A stretch of 64,000 nt of DNA from Parelaphostrongylus tenuis (Eukaryota > Nematoda > Chromadorea > Rhabditida > Metastrongylidae). The DNA lies in assembly GCA_019055375.1 (NCBI GenBank), contig JAHQIW010002308.1, positions 868,001 to 932,000 of the forward strand, written 5' to 3'. Position 1 is the first letter of the stretch; each line of letters begins with the position of its first letter. The notes below the pieces were generated by a model. That model made no database searches and had not been told where the DNA came from. It saw nothing but the letters and a program-made list of their open reading frames with translations. Of the stretch, positions 43,601-58,600 are shown piece after piece. The translations under genes were made by a program, and so were the position numbers.

Positions 43601-46600
43601 TCTTATATCTTCGCTGCATGTTCGAATCAAGCCACCATCATGGACGACTAACGGGAGAACAAGGAACAAATGGAAATTGTGCTAGGGTCCGCACAAATTG
43701 TGAAGACGGATCGTTCAAGTATTCAAGTAAGTTATATCTTCCATACATTGTGTTGCAGAGGGAGTGACAGTAGAAGAAGAACCTCGTAAACGTACACGAG
43801 ATTACGGTATGGGGTGAAGATCGGGCTTAGCTCTCGCCTGAGTTTTCAAGTTTTGCATGCCACTCAGCACTCTAAGATTTCTAACTGGCATTCAGTGTTC
43901 AAAAATTAACATGTTCACATGGATTCATTGGCGACTTTTAGACGCACAGGAAACATTATTGACTTTCCCTTTTGCTCAACGAGTATAACTTAGTGTAATA
44001 AGTGGTGAACGTAATGTTGACTCAAAGAGCCGGAAGGATTTGAAATCAGATATAATTCTGGACAAACCTCTTCGTTGTCACTCTGGCAAGCGTTGATCAA
44101 CGGATGATTGCCGACCCGGTCGGTAGCATTCACGGTCACCGAGGTGGCCAGAGCTCGACACAGAGCCACGTCTCCATGAGCCACAGCATAATGTAGAGCG
44201 ACTGCACCGTCATTGTCCTGAAGAATCTTTGTAATATTTTACCTATAAATACATATTCCGCAACAGTCTTTGAATTCAACCAGGAAGTTTACTTTAGTTT
44301 CTTCTTTCACGCTACAGGCACTTCACCAATTATGGAATTATCATGCTCTCTAAACAAAAAACATCACTGCCAGGATTTGGCTCAAGCGGAGAACTCCTGC
44401 GTCGTGATGTAAAGAAAAACACGAGAATGAATTTGAGCTACGTTTCGGATCAAAAGTTCTCTTATCTACGGTATCGTCAGTGCTGATTTCCAAGTAGAAA
44501 TATTTCGAAGTGGCGTACGAGGTCCAACACATTCAAATTGGAGCAGAAGTTTAACTTCTAACGCGCGGCACACATGCTATAGCGCACAAAGGTACAATGA
44601 TATAGCTGCCTGGAACAATTTTACGCGCCCCAAGTCCTTTTTCTTTCTCATAAACCAAACATCAGAAAGTTGATCTCGAGAAGGTACTCCGCCATGTCGA
44701 CGCTGATTACTGATCACTAAAGTGATACAAAGAGAGCAAGTGGCACAAAGGGTTAGAGGTGCTCTGCGTCGCACACGAGGTCAATGGTTTGATTTCGCGC
44801 TCATGCTCACCAAGCCGTTCATCCTTCAGGGGTCGGTTAAATCGGTTTTTGTTTGGTCTCAGGCTGGTCGAAAGGATAAGCAACACTGACTCGATTCAGT
44901 GGGAGTCCACCGTGAGTCATTGTGAAGGCCAGATACGCAATCAATCACCTTAAAGGAAACTAATAATTAAAAACGAGTGCGTGGCGCATCCTCAGGGATT
45001 GATCAACTCCGAGAGTTTTATATTTTTTATTTCTAAAGTTATAACGATTTTCAAGCGACGCTGAAAATGGACCAGACGTTCTGGGCTGAATGGAAACAAT
45101 ATGAAACTCGGAAGAAGAGTTTTGTTAGAATGCTACTGATTAAGAACTCGCCGACGGAGTGAGTCAACGAACTTCGATGCTGTTCCAGTTTTATTAGGTC
45201 ATGATAAAGAGCATATAAGAAAGTCTATAGAAGTAGCAGTGACAGCAAGTATAAACCGAGAAGGAATTTTGAAACACCAATGCACGATTTTTCCAGAATT
45301 GAATAAGCCGATTATAAAGAAATGGAAGAAAATGATATTACAAGTTGCATAACAATTGTTCTTCATTTTCTTGTTTCACTGAGCTAGCTTCTTCTAAATG
45401 CTCTTTGTGGAAAGAATTCATATATGAAAACATTTCGTAGTAATTTAGATAGAAGATTTAAGAATTATAGTGATGTAAGGAATCCGTTCACAGCAAAGAG
45501 CTCACCTTGTGCGCTTCATCAGCACCGAATGCCAACAGCATGTCAACCACTGGTAGATGACCATGAATTGCTGCCAACTGGAAGGCGGTTCTACCATCGG
45601 AGTCAATGCAGTCGATGTAAGCACCTGATTTATTGAGCTAACAGCATTTTGATAGTAGAATAATAAGTTTCTAAAACAGATTTAGCCTCGTGCAGAGGTG
45701 GCAACATCGTTCAATACGCTGAACTCCTCCTTTTATCTTGGCCTAAGCGGACTGAACTTTTATTCCTCTAAGGTCAGAGAATTAGAGAATTTCGTTTGTG
45801 AAAAAAGACGCATTTCCACAATAATCGAGTGGATCGGTACAAACATGTAAGTTAAATTTTAGTAAACCCATTCCACACCGTTAAATCAAAGTATGAATGG
45901 CAACATTTAAATCGCGTCCTTAGGACATAGCTTTCGAATTCGGTTCGAAAGCAGTACTTATTTGGTGATCATTGATCAGTAAAAGCGCGGCGACCTGATT
46001 CTTTGAAATCATGTCTTATTGCTTGGTTCGGCTTTTTTCATTATTAAAAAAAAGAAATTTTAGACCATAAAAGACAAATTCTGGAAGACGGAATTTTAAA
46101 CTGCTCAGTTGACTAGTGCATCGGAATTTCTAAACATGGTCGTGAAAATTACACAGCGCTATGCACACTGTAGTGTCTATATCCTACGAAGCGGATTATA
46201 ATGACCAGAACAGCACTTTGAATTACCATTTTTTATCAGTTGATCGACTGCTTCCACCTGCCCTTGGCTAGCAGCTAACATCAGAGGCGTACGTCCAAGG
46301 GAATCCTAAACCAGAGAAAATTAAGATATTCTGTATTCATTAAATTTCTACTCTTAGTAGTAAATGGGTATAAGCCAAAGCGAGATTTGTATATAAAATC
46401 ATTGAACAAGAGTTAAAAACGTTCCAAGACTTATCCGTCGATATACGGACGAGGAAAAAGACTTAAGATTGATTCGTTTTAGGGTGAGTGAGCTTATCTA
46501 AGAATTTCATTTCTCGTTAAATATGAGGTCTTATCGGCTTCTTTTTTGGGTGAAATTCACTTGATGATTGCCTCACGTTTCAACATTACAAATTATTATC

Positions 46601-49600
46601 GAATAATATGCGTAAATGAAAGCTGTGTACTGTACCTGTACGTCAATACAAGTGACTCCAATAAGCGACGTCAGATTTCGGTCTCCATAGTAAGCGGCCA
46701 GATGAAGGCAAACTCGCCCGTGTGCGTCCGCCATGGTCAGATCACTTCCCCCTCAAAGCACTTCATTAAATTCTAGGTAAAATCATACAGTAGAAACAGG
46801 TCAGCGAAACTTTTTTTTCTGAAAATCGTTCAACTTCACTGTTTTCCCGTTACAAGAATTTTTGTTTTGCTTCTATGGAAGTGGTTGTATTTAAATTAAT
46901 TATGTCTAGTAGTCCAATCACTAGATTAAAAAAAAATACCAATCACAAAGTGCTTGAATGAAGAGAATGGTTTGAGCTAAAATTTCTACACATTTCCACA
47001 ATATTCTCATCTCTAGGACTGTAAAAATTGTGGAAATAAGAGCTCGAAAAAGTTTTGAACAACTTTGTGCTGCTTCTCCAAAAGCGTAAGTAATTTTTTG
47101 TCTCTCTTGCTGAAAATTTAGAGGCGGCGATTCGCTTTCTCTGTTTTTATCGATATGCCGCCTTTCTCTACACTATCGCATTACCAAACTTCGTAGTTCA
47201 TATCAAATTTTTGGTCCGAATTTCAAAATAACATGAGAATTCAGTATCTCTTTCCCATAAACAAGTCTCACTTTTCAGCAAAAAGTAAATTTAATTCCCG
47301 GTTCAAATATCGTCAATCATCAAAAGCTATTCTCATACATTTATGGGCGTCTACGTTTTTGAAGGTGAAAAAAGGGAAAACGATGGATTTTGAAGATAAT
47401 AAAGTTCTAAGTTTTCACGTCATCCGCTTATAAGACAATTATCAAAGCATTTCTATAAGCATCTCCGACTTCTTCTCGATATTCATTCTATGAAGTGCTC
47501 GCAATGAATTTACATCTAAAAGCATGTAGAAATAGTCCATGGTGTGGACTAAATCGCTTCTATCCATTGAATATGATAGTTCTACTACTCTTTGCTGCTA
47601 CCTACTTTTTATAAGAGTTTGAACCGTTTTATCATGAGCGTCGGTCTTAGAGCCGTTCGACAGCGCCAGATGTAATGCCGTCGCCCCTGCCGAATCGGTT
47701 TCCTAAATATAAATGTCAGAAAATGTGATGAGATGATTGAAACAAACTTCTTTTCTCTTACGGAGATCTTAGCTCCATGATCAAGCAAAAGGTCGACGAT
47801 TTCCCAGTGATCCATAAACGAAGCCGCCATCAAAGCAGTTCGGTCCTCGGAATCCTTTCGATCGACACTGGCCGACGCCTTTAAAAGACGGCTGACAACG
47901 TCACGGTGGCCTGCCCTAAAGATCAACAATATTACAAAATTAGCTATAAGCAAGTTTTCATAAATATTGCTATGCAAAGATCACTTGATTCTGCACATGC
48001 TATTTTATAATGTGCAGTTTTTTAATTATGGAAAATAGAAAAAACTTTGAGAAACTATAAAAATGGAAGGTAACTTGAAAAATCACTTTATAAATATAAT
48101 TATACCCATGAAGACGGATGGCACTACGTTTGAACAACTCGTTTTCAGATTTAAACCAAAAATCTGCTTTTCGGTGTTGCTCAAGTCTTTACTTATCGAA
48201 TCATGAAGATAAATATCTACGTCGATCGAAGTGTTTCGTTATAATCGTCATACATCAGAGGTGAACATTCCCATACTCAGTCCGTCTAGCTCTTCGAGGT
48301 GTATGGCGTGGATTCGAAAAGTGCCTTTTAGCGCGCACCCAGTCCCAGGCTCGACTTCTTTCAGCAGACCGACGAGGTCAGCTTCAGTTGAATCCGTTGG
48401 TGGTCGCGGTGTGAAACACTGATTTATTCTGCTGAGAGATGGGACTAATTGCTTACCTTGTTCTTCGTACACTACATTATTTGGTTGACAAGGGCTGTAC
48501 TCGAATTTTTGTAAGATTATTTTTGGCTTTCTTTAATTTCATAGGTTTACCACTGTTATTCATACACGTATGTTCATTGATTTCTATTGCAAAAATATAT
48601 TTACTTACAAATTTATTTGTTTTCATTTTGCTGATTGTAAAAGTAAAAGAGTAGGTTTTTGTCTCGTTTTGAACTTACATACTAGGTAAGATTTTCATCT
48701 TATCGATTGAAAATTAGTAGTTATGGGAAGGTATGAACGGAAAATCTTCCAACCTAGGTATAAAAAGAAAATGGATCAGCTAGCAGAATAGTAGCAAAAG
48801 AAATATAAGAACAGACGACTTTGTGTTCATTCTTTCGGTGACATTCCAGAATTATATTACATCAAGATCACATTGTGCAAACAACGGAAGAAACTTTTCT
48901 TATTGTTGATCCAACTCTTGTGGTAACATTAAGTTCACAAACGTTTTCGTATTCCAGCGATATTTTTGTACGGAAAGTCTGAGGATACGCTAGTAGAAAC
49001 AAAACTGAATACGAACCAGGCAGCTCCACGAAGCGCTGTTCTTTTACCGCAACCTTCCTCGTCCACATTCACATCATCACCTATAACAACTGATATTTTT
49101 TTCTCAATATTCACTGTGGAAGTTTCACTTCAAGCTTGCCTTATGTTTTGAAATTATTTATCAAATCCTATCGTCAAAATGTCGATAACAACAGCATCAA
49201 TAAGAGTGAAAGAATGAGGCATTCGGCGTTGAACCACCCATGAGGGATGAGGTGCAGATGATTGAATGCATATTCGGGTTGAACAATCACCTCTGTCGGC
49301 CAACTTTGGATTTTTGCTGGATAGATGGATTGTCTTAAGAAACCTCGCGGGAGGAATTGAGCCAAAGATGTGTGTACAGGAAGGCATCACTGAATGCTCT
49401 CTGAACGGCCTCAATAATAGTATAGTGAAAGGATAAAAGAGTAGAGCTCTCGGCGTTGTTCGATCCTTGAGGGATGCGCTATGCATTAGTCTTCACTTTT
49501 TAGCTTCTGGAATGCATATATGGCCTATACAATAGCTCAAGGTAGCCTAGCGATGTATCAAGTCCGTGCTGCTACCCTCCATGAGTCTGGCAGCGGAGGG

Positions 49601-52600
49601 ATAAAAGGCTTGGTAAGCCTTGATCCCGGGAGCGAACCATCAACCACCGATTGATCGATCATGTGTGTCGCAGGCACCTCTAACCACTGCGCCACCCGTG
49701 CTGTATGCTGATAGTTATAGCTCGTAAATGTTATCAAAGAAAAAAAAAAGACTGCGCTGTTTACTTACAAGAGGACGAACTATGTTAGCGTCAAGGCGAT
49801 TCACAAAAGAGATATTTTTATTTCACGATATGTTAACCCTTTCGGTACGACAGGAAAGGTCAAGAAATTTGTGGAAAGAAAAACTAGAAAATCTATGAAG
49901 GGTCAAAAAATGAAAAAAATATCAACTCGATTCTCTACACGGACGCAGTAATCTCCATGGGAGTTCGTCCTGTACGCTAGCATGACGCCAACGAGCTTTA
50001 TATTAAGGCAATCTTTCCTCAACATTTATTCAAAAACGGCAGATTTTTGCTTTTTATCAACAGTTTCAATAATCCAGTTACTTAGTAAAGTGTAAAGCTT
50101 CTGTTTTTGGAGTTGAACGCACTGGAAATGATTTTTTTCGTCTTATTTGTTTTTAATTCAGGTTCGATCTCTTCAAGATTATCTGCTACCCGCTCATTAG
50201 ACGCCCATATTTAGCGGCTCCTTGAATGTGCACATTCCCTGGGTGGTGATTGTCAAGCAATAGCTGGCATGTGAGAGAAGCTATAAATATTTAGATGGCA
50301 ATTATTGTTCGACTACGAGCGGATTAGTGGAAGACTGACTGATCCAGATGGCTATGCTGCTCCATTAGGCAACAATTACTTCAGCCAATATGAACGCTCG
50401 TCGAATTACTGCTACCACTAAACAGCACTAATGAAACGATGAAGTGCCTTAGGCAACACCTGTGTAGTACAAATGGTGCTTTATTGAGTTTTCTACTTAT
50501 TACGTGTCCGTATAATTCTCCAAAGGCAACGCTGCATGAAAATAATTGCTAAATTTATAGAATTTAGGGAAAAATTTTTGAAAAATTAGCAGAATAAAAA
50601 AAGTAAGAAATTGGAAGATTCAATCATGACATTAACAAGAAATCAATTAATATGAAGGAATACATTGATAGATACCAGATACGGGTAAGAGATAAGATTG
50701 ATTGATGCTCAATAGTGAATATTCAAATCGCTCAGTCCTATATTCATCACATAAGCAAACAACAATTAGTCATAAGGCAATATTGGAAGCTCAAAATATT
50801 ATCAAGAACACTGAATCTATTGGTCTAACTAAATTCTGATCATGCGGCATGATTCCTATGAAAAGTGGAAATAAAGATCTTGAATTCTAATAAATTAAGA
50901 GAAGATCCAGGCATTCATTTGCACATCAATTTCCAAAGTAAGTAATAGTTAAACATAAAGTTAAAAAACGAGTAAAAATCCAAAACAAAAGTTCTCTCCT
51001 TCTCGGGTTGAACAATCCCTGAGTGATGTGTCACTGTATGCAATTTATCAAGCACTATTAGAGATGATCGAACGCATATTTGGCCTTTACCCGCGGTGGC
51101 CTACCAATGCATCATGTCAGCGCTGTTATACTCTCAGACAGATATGATACTATAATGCCGACTCCGATTGGATGGAAGACTTGGTGAGCCTGGAGCGAGT
51201 GCTCGAACCAACGACCAGTTTGTACTTCAGGGCACGTCTAACCCCTGCGCTACATAGGCAGGTGGATCCCAAATCATTTTGAAAACGATGTTTCAAAGCC
51301 GGAATGATGTCGAAAACACGTATTTTGCAATAAAATCAACTCTCGACTTCTGGAGTTCCAAATTTCGAGTAAGAAATAGAAAAGAAGATTTTGTATCTGA
51401 ACCTTGGCTCAAGAGTAGATCAAGCACTTCCAAGTGGTTGTTGCATGCGGCGCTTCGGAGAGCATTCCACTGGCCGTTGCAAACGCTGTTGGCCACCTGA
51501 AGTTCAAGATACAGATTTACTAAGACGACTATTGAAGACTCGTAAGCAATTTAGAAGAGGTTAGCTATCTCCAGAGCACTCAGAATTCAAAATAAAATCA
51601 CGTCAAAAACTATCGATCCCGTGATTCGCAATTCTAATTGGTGATTCAAAATCCGTAAGCCGCGTAATTCATTATTATTCCTAGCTCTCTGGAATTATTC
51701 AGGGATATACGTATAGGAGCTCACAGGCACCATGACATAAAAGGATTGTTCTCGGCACTTGATATAGAGACTAATGGATATAATCCGACAATGTTATTAG
51801 AGCCTTTCATGAAGTCTGTTTAGAAATTATACAGTGCAAATCTTTGGTACATATGCTCACGTAACAGCCAATACGCCATGCAATAGACAATCGATCACGC
51901 GTGACACTTCAAAAAGAACGTCACGGTGATTGTTTCACTGTAGGTCGGGTGTAAAAAGTTTGTCGTTGATTCCACTATGTAAGGGTAGATCCTCGAGGAA
52001 CTAACTGAACGAAAAGGCGCCGCGCAACTGACGAGGCTGGAAGGCCGAAACACGTATCTTGCACATCATAAGTGCCCATAGCAGACCTCATGAAAGGCTC
52101 AGATACATTGTGAGTCATATTGTTCTTGAGCGAGCTCTCAAAATAACTGATTGTAATGTTTGTTATATGCCCGCGTAACAGCGTAATGAATATTTTTGAT
52201 AGTTGATAGCATTACTTTGAAAAACAAATGTAAAATAATTCAGATAATGGAGTTACTTCGTTTGATGAGAACGAAATTAGGCGAACAAAGTAAATAATGT
52301 GCAGCTTCTCAATGCCCTACTTTACATTTCACCAGAACAAAAAGTGCCATTGGGAGTATCTTGTTTCCTGGAATCTTATCTCTTTCTTAATAAGTTACGG
52401 CATTGAAAGCGTTAACTTCCAATGAGTAAATAATGTACTCCACCGTAGAATAATACATTTGACTGCTTGATAAAAACACAGTGATTGGACCAGTCAGTGT
52501 CTTCGAGTGTCTTCAAACTCGTTGGACTAGTTTTTTTTTTAGGAAAAAAAAACTGTAGTAGATGATGTACAACAATAGAGAGGTTGCCGGCGCGCTCTCT

Positions 52601-55600
52601 AGTGCTAGTATGGCAGTTTTCTAGTGAAATTTATACTTTTTTCTCACATAATGTGATTACTGTGTCACTAAATGGCTATATATGATAAAATAGACTTCAA
52701 TAAGGTTAATTTTATTGGAAATAACGTGATCATTACATTTAGAATATACACATTCAAAGGGAGAAAGCAAGTATTAATGAAAAGGATAAATAGAACCTTT
52801 ATCGAACATTTTCATGAAATTTTAAAATCTACTTGTCCACAGTGCTTTGTAGAAATGCGTTTACGGAGGTCCTTTCATTGGTAACTTGTCAATTTTTTGG
52901 CGAAAAAGTTTATAAGGATCGAAATCTGACTATATAATCTCGAAAATCCTCTTGAATTAGGGCTGCAATTGCAAAACGTTACCTTTTATTTATATTAGAT
53001 CGTAATAAGGAAGTCTTCTTACGCAACAAGCTTACATCAGAATCAGAATTTTTGAGCGAAGAAGTAAATAATAAAAAACATCAAGTTTTTTCCTTTGAAA
53101 AAGGTAAGATTTTGGTAAGTATTAGCGCTAATCTTGCTAAAATTATTCATGTAGGAGTCACATCAGGGATATTATATCATTTTTTGATGATAATGTTCCT
53201 CTGGAAATCCGCATTTCTAATGGAGCACGCACCAGTTCTTCTAACCGTCCGAACGCCTCGCCCAGCTAACTGTCATAATGACCATCATCATCCGCAAAGA
53301 GATAAGTAGTGCAAAAAAGAAAAATATCTGTGCTTGATAGAAAATTTACCACGCTTACAAATGCATGTGGAACATAAACAGGAAAATTCTTAGTCCTGAA
53401 CTTGTTGATTTCACAACATAACCGAATTAGGAGATTTTTTAGTGAGTGTATTAGTTAATTTTTAACTGAGCTACATGTTGTTACAGACAAATTTTTGTTC
53501 GCTTAGCAATATTTCGAGCGTTACTACTCTTTCTGAGGTTCACTAAGTTTCCACGCGCCCCTGGAAAGAATGATCGCGAGTTTGAAGCCTCCATAGGTTC
53601 CAAATTTGCCTGTACCTCAGCACTCTTGTGATTATATCTCACATTATATATTAACATTAAAATATAATTAGGCACTAATAAGGAAGTAATTTGTAAGTTT
53701 TATTCAATTTATGAGCGAATTATCGAGTGAAATCACAATTGATCACAAAGCTGACGATACAGCTGACAAAACTGCTTTTGCTTTTGACCAAGGAACCATG
53801 AACAATTTTACAGTGAATGCTGAGTTTACACTTCATGACTGAGCCAAAAATTAAAAAAATGAAGACCTTTGATGATCATCTTCTTTTACCTATAATCAGC
53901 AGAACCATGACTAAATAAAATACTGTACCTAAACAATTAGAAGGACCGACTTTAATCAAACATGAGTGGTCAAAATTGTTCTACAGACATGTTTTTTGAG
54001 CTAAAAAGGTTTGTTTACCTTCTCCTCTAAGAGCGATGACTGACATACCAAAGATTACGCTTTCCTCAACGTCGTCATCTTCTCAGATAAGAAAAGGTCA
54101 CCGATGTGTTACCACAGTCTATGGATAAAAAACTAATAATCAGAACTATTGAACTACGAATAAACTAAGAATCTCATTGATCTTGTACCGATCGCCTCTC
54201 ACTACTTCAGATACGTAGACAACTTCTTTCGTTAAAAAACATTCATTAGTCAAGAGACTGTCATGTGGGCTCTCGGGACTCAATTTACTACAGCTCTAAG
54301 CTTTCATGAAGGAGATAAAATGTCCAAGCTTCTAGCATGTCAGCAGAAGTTTACCGGTGGACAAGAGCAATGGAACTTTTGAATTGAAGTAAATTTCATA
54401 TTACAAAATATACGATCTGAAAAATTTAAAAACGTACATGTTATCCGCTCAAGTGGAAAAAATATTCATATTTCTACCATATAATTGTCGTTTTTATTTC
54501 TGCACTCTACGACGGTATTAGACTTTGAGCTCTGCTTTGTCAGGTGAGGGTCAAATTTCAATATAACTCCTAGGTAGGATCTTCATTATAATTTTCTTAA
54601 TCAAGCGCGGTTCGACAAGAAACAAAGAACTGCGGTTGATTTAACAAAGATTATTTGTAGAAAAGGAGAACGGAAAAACACTTGTTTTGAAGACTAAAAG
54701 ACAAACGCAGCAAAAACATACTTGTGGCTTGTACTGGAGAATTCCTTCACAGATATCAGTATGTCCCCGTGAAGAAGCAGCCAAAAGACCTAGAGAAAGC
54801 TCCTAAAATAGAAATTCTGAAGAATCTCTAAAGTCTCATATGCACAAAAAGTTTGTAAGAATGCGGTGATCGGATAAAATTGATATGAATTCATAACACT
54901 TGTCCAATATATTTTGAATAAGGTGTGCAAATATCTAATTGGTGAATTTTAGCATAAAACCACCAAGAAGGTTGCACTCACCATATCATTTTGTAAGTCA
55001 ATTTCTTTCATCACAGACTTAACATCACCCGTACAACATAAATATACAAAATCATCCTGAAAAAGAGAAGAGTTCAACAATCCATTTTTCCTGTTAGGTC
55101 TATAATTCAAAGAAAAACAGAAAAACTGCTTTATTATTTATAGATTGATCTCACAGGATATTCTATTGCAACACAAGAAATATAATGATAAGAAAGAAAA
55201 AGTAGTAAGAAGCACTATGAGCGTAGATATTTTATGCTTCTATCTTTCCCCAAACCAATTATGAAGACTGTTCCTCTTAGGTAAGCAACCAAGTCTTTTT
55301 GTAAAAGATCGTTTTGAGAAGCGCAGAACACTAAGTTGTCCTTGTACTGAAGGTTATAGAGGTCAAATCCACATTTATAGCTCAAGAAGGCTCTAGAAGA
55401 AAATTTCCTAGCATTTCAATAGATCCTATTCTCGTTACCTGAATACGTTGCCTACATCAAATACTTTAACATGGGATAATCAGCATTCCCATAAATCACT
55501 TCTCTCCAACTACTTTTGAAACTTCAAAACGTTTCAACCTCGTTGGTTCAGAAACTTTACTCTTTCGTTTGAAGATTACCGATGTTGAAATAATGGGGAT

Positions 55601-58600
55601 AACGCTTTTGCTCTACTTCGTCACTTCATTCGATCCGCATCAGCTTTATTTTCAATGCCGAACCACCAGTATTTCTACTACTCGATCGTATCCTGTCTTG
55701 CTTACGGAAGTCATCTTTTTCACAAACGTCGTGGAATTTGGAAAAAAGTGGAATGTTGGTTGGGCAAGCCTCCTTGAAGTTTAGAGATTGGCCAAGCTGA
55801 GACGTACCGTGAGGCGCTCGTTATTGATTGCCGTAGTTTTTGAGTGGTGGATCAATCCTGCGTCGATCCACGCCGAGCAACACTACTTACTCGGCCACAG
55901 CCCACAATGAGGAGTAGGAATAAATAAATCTGTTTCGAAAATAGGCAATTGTTTTGTTGCATTGAAGATTTGTTTTCTTTTTCAATCTCTCAATAAGAGC
56001 GATACTCGTTCAAAAGGTAGGTCCATGTGATCCACAACTTTGAATAGTTATGCTCGTCGGTCACTCACACTTGATGCCAACAACATCACTACTCGAGTAA
56101 ACACGTAGTAAAATACGAATGAAATAGTAGTGTAGCCTGAATACGAAAGTATTGGCAGTTATTCCCATCGAAGGCACATCACCGTAGTTTATGAAGCACA
56201 CAAAGATTGGGCATTGACCTTTTTTGAACATTTGTAGATTTCAATAAGCTAGAATAGAACCACACGCCAAAGCGTAGTATTCAGAGGTGCTCTGCAACCT
56301 GTCCCAATGTTTTCTGCGATTCCGTGTCGCAGGCAAATCAAAACCTCTGCCCCTATGGGTGGCAAGTTATCTGAATAAAAATAGTATATGATATAACTGC
56401 ACGAAACCACCTCCCTGAAGTCCGATGGAGGACCTAGAAAATGGGTGCGAAAAGAAAAATTTTGCTTGAAACTTGTGAAAATGCGAAGTCGACAAACGTC
56501 CTGACTTTCTTACCACCTTCGGAGGTAAAAAGTTGCCGATTTTGCGAAGATAAATTTTCTGGAGGACGTGTTATCCAAGTGTTGTCAATGTACAAAATTT
56601 TGATGACGACGGAATAGTCGTCCTATAACAGAAATTGAGTTTTCTTTCTCTCCTCCTGCTTTTGGGTTCGTAGTTGATTTGTCAATCAACTGGATCGAGC
56701 TGTTAAATCCGACATCCCAGAGATTATTCGTAACAGATTGGTTTGCATGTTTCAATTTTTGGGAGTTAAGCTCATGCGGCGCAGTAGACGAGGTCAATGG
56801 TTCGATCTCGCGCTCATGGCTCACCAAGCCATCCATCCCTCCGGTGTGGGTAAATTGGCATCAGGCTGGTTTCGGACTTGTCTTGGAGGATAAGAAGCAC
56901 TGGATCGGTTCAGCGAGAGGCCACCGCGAGCCATTGTAAAGGCCAGATGTGCATTCAATTACCTCAAACAAAGTTAAAGATTAAAGACGAATGCATGGCG
57001 CATCCATCAGGGATTGATCAACGCCGAGAGCTTCATCCATTATCCCTTAACACCTAACAATTTTTCGGAACAATCAACTAAGCGAAAATTCTTTCCATGC
57101 ATTGTGTTTCTGATGTTTCACTCTATTCTTTCCTTATTATTCACATGTACTCGTTTATGCGCCAAACAGAGTGCAGACTCTGCTCTCTTCATGGCACGAG
57201 AGTGCTCTCCTAAATGACATAAAAAATGCTATTACCCTAGAGCTAAGAACGAGCAGTACTAGTGCATGGCATTAGAACAACTGTTAATATTGTCATCGTT
57301 CGACCAAAGGGTAACATGTCTGCGTGAGAACAAATTTGCATTCGGAATTCGCAGCGACTAATGGAGGTTTGCGGCGAGTAATTTGCAGATTACTAAGGAA
57401 ATCCGTGGGAAAACCTCCTACGGTCACTGACCGTGAAGTAATTTAGCCGAAAAGTCGCTAGAACAAATACTCGTATTAATAAAATTTTTTCGAGCATTTA
57501 AGTTTTATTAAAAACAAGCAATTGTCATCTTTTACAAGAATGTAGCAAAGTCTCCGATAAAAGCACAGACTCCATGGACAAATACCCATTTAATGCGCTA
57601 ATCGTGGCCCTTTTTCCTGGTCCAAATTACTTCACCACCTTCTTTCTTTTCAGAGAACTGGACAATAGAGCGATAATCTCGGAAGCCCAGTGAGTCACTC
57701 TGTTTCGGCCTCTCGACAAAATGAACAGGACGCACACAGATATCGCGCTTTCTTTACACGAAGCGGGATACATTAAAGTAACAGGGCAGAACTGTGCGGG
57801 TGACAGTGGTAAAAGTCATCAAAACCTTGAAAGGATTTCCGTTGTCAATCGGATTTCGAGCTATTACGGAAATTCGCTTATATTTGAAAAGTTTCTACTC
57901 ACTTAGATTATAAGACTTGCCGACCATTCACCGTCACATGAATGTCAGCCTTAACGGAAATCAAGGTTAAAGGTAAAATTTCTCCACTGATTTAGTTCTC
58001 CAACTCTATCGGTCAAGAAAACGCTCAAACACTTCTCGCAGCGTAGTTCATTTCGGAAAAAAAGCTCACATTAATAGAGAGATCCTGAATGACAGCACCG
58101 GCCTTCGACAATAGAATCGAAGTAGGGATGTCGATCACTGAGCATTTTAGAATAAGATCACCAGCGCCAACCGATGAAAGCGTGCGGATTGAGCTCAACG
58201 GTGGAACGGCTGAAATGAAATAGAAATGAGATAGAAGAGATATAAAATTAATAACTACGAAAATGCAGTGTGATTACGAAAAGGCAGGGAGATGTTGTTG
58301 AGAAATTTGACATTATTTCCCTAGATCACTACCTGTTATATATATTTTCTTCCATAAATCAAGATTGAAAGGCGGGTCCGTTGACGGCTATAAAGAAGCA
58401 TTTATGGTTCTTGCTTCAACGAAAAAATTGCTCTCAGATGATCACTATTAGCGAAGCTTCTGCGAATACATAAGAAAAATTAAGTCTAATCTCATTAAAG
58501 TGGTCAATTATGAGGATATTTCCCAAGGAAAATTTCTCGCTTTATTTGGGCAGTATGTTACTTTGTATGAACAGTTGCACTCAAGTTTGACAGCTATACT

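Noticed and set aside
57721..57906. Possible Tc1-type transposase N-terminus
   Set aside because: The resemblance is limited to a few residues and no terminal repeats were found.
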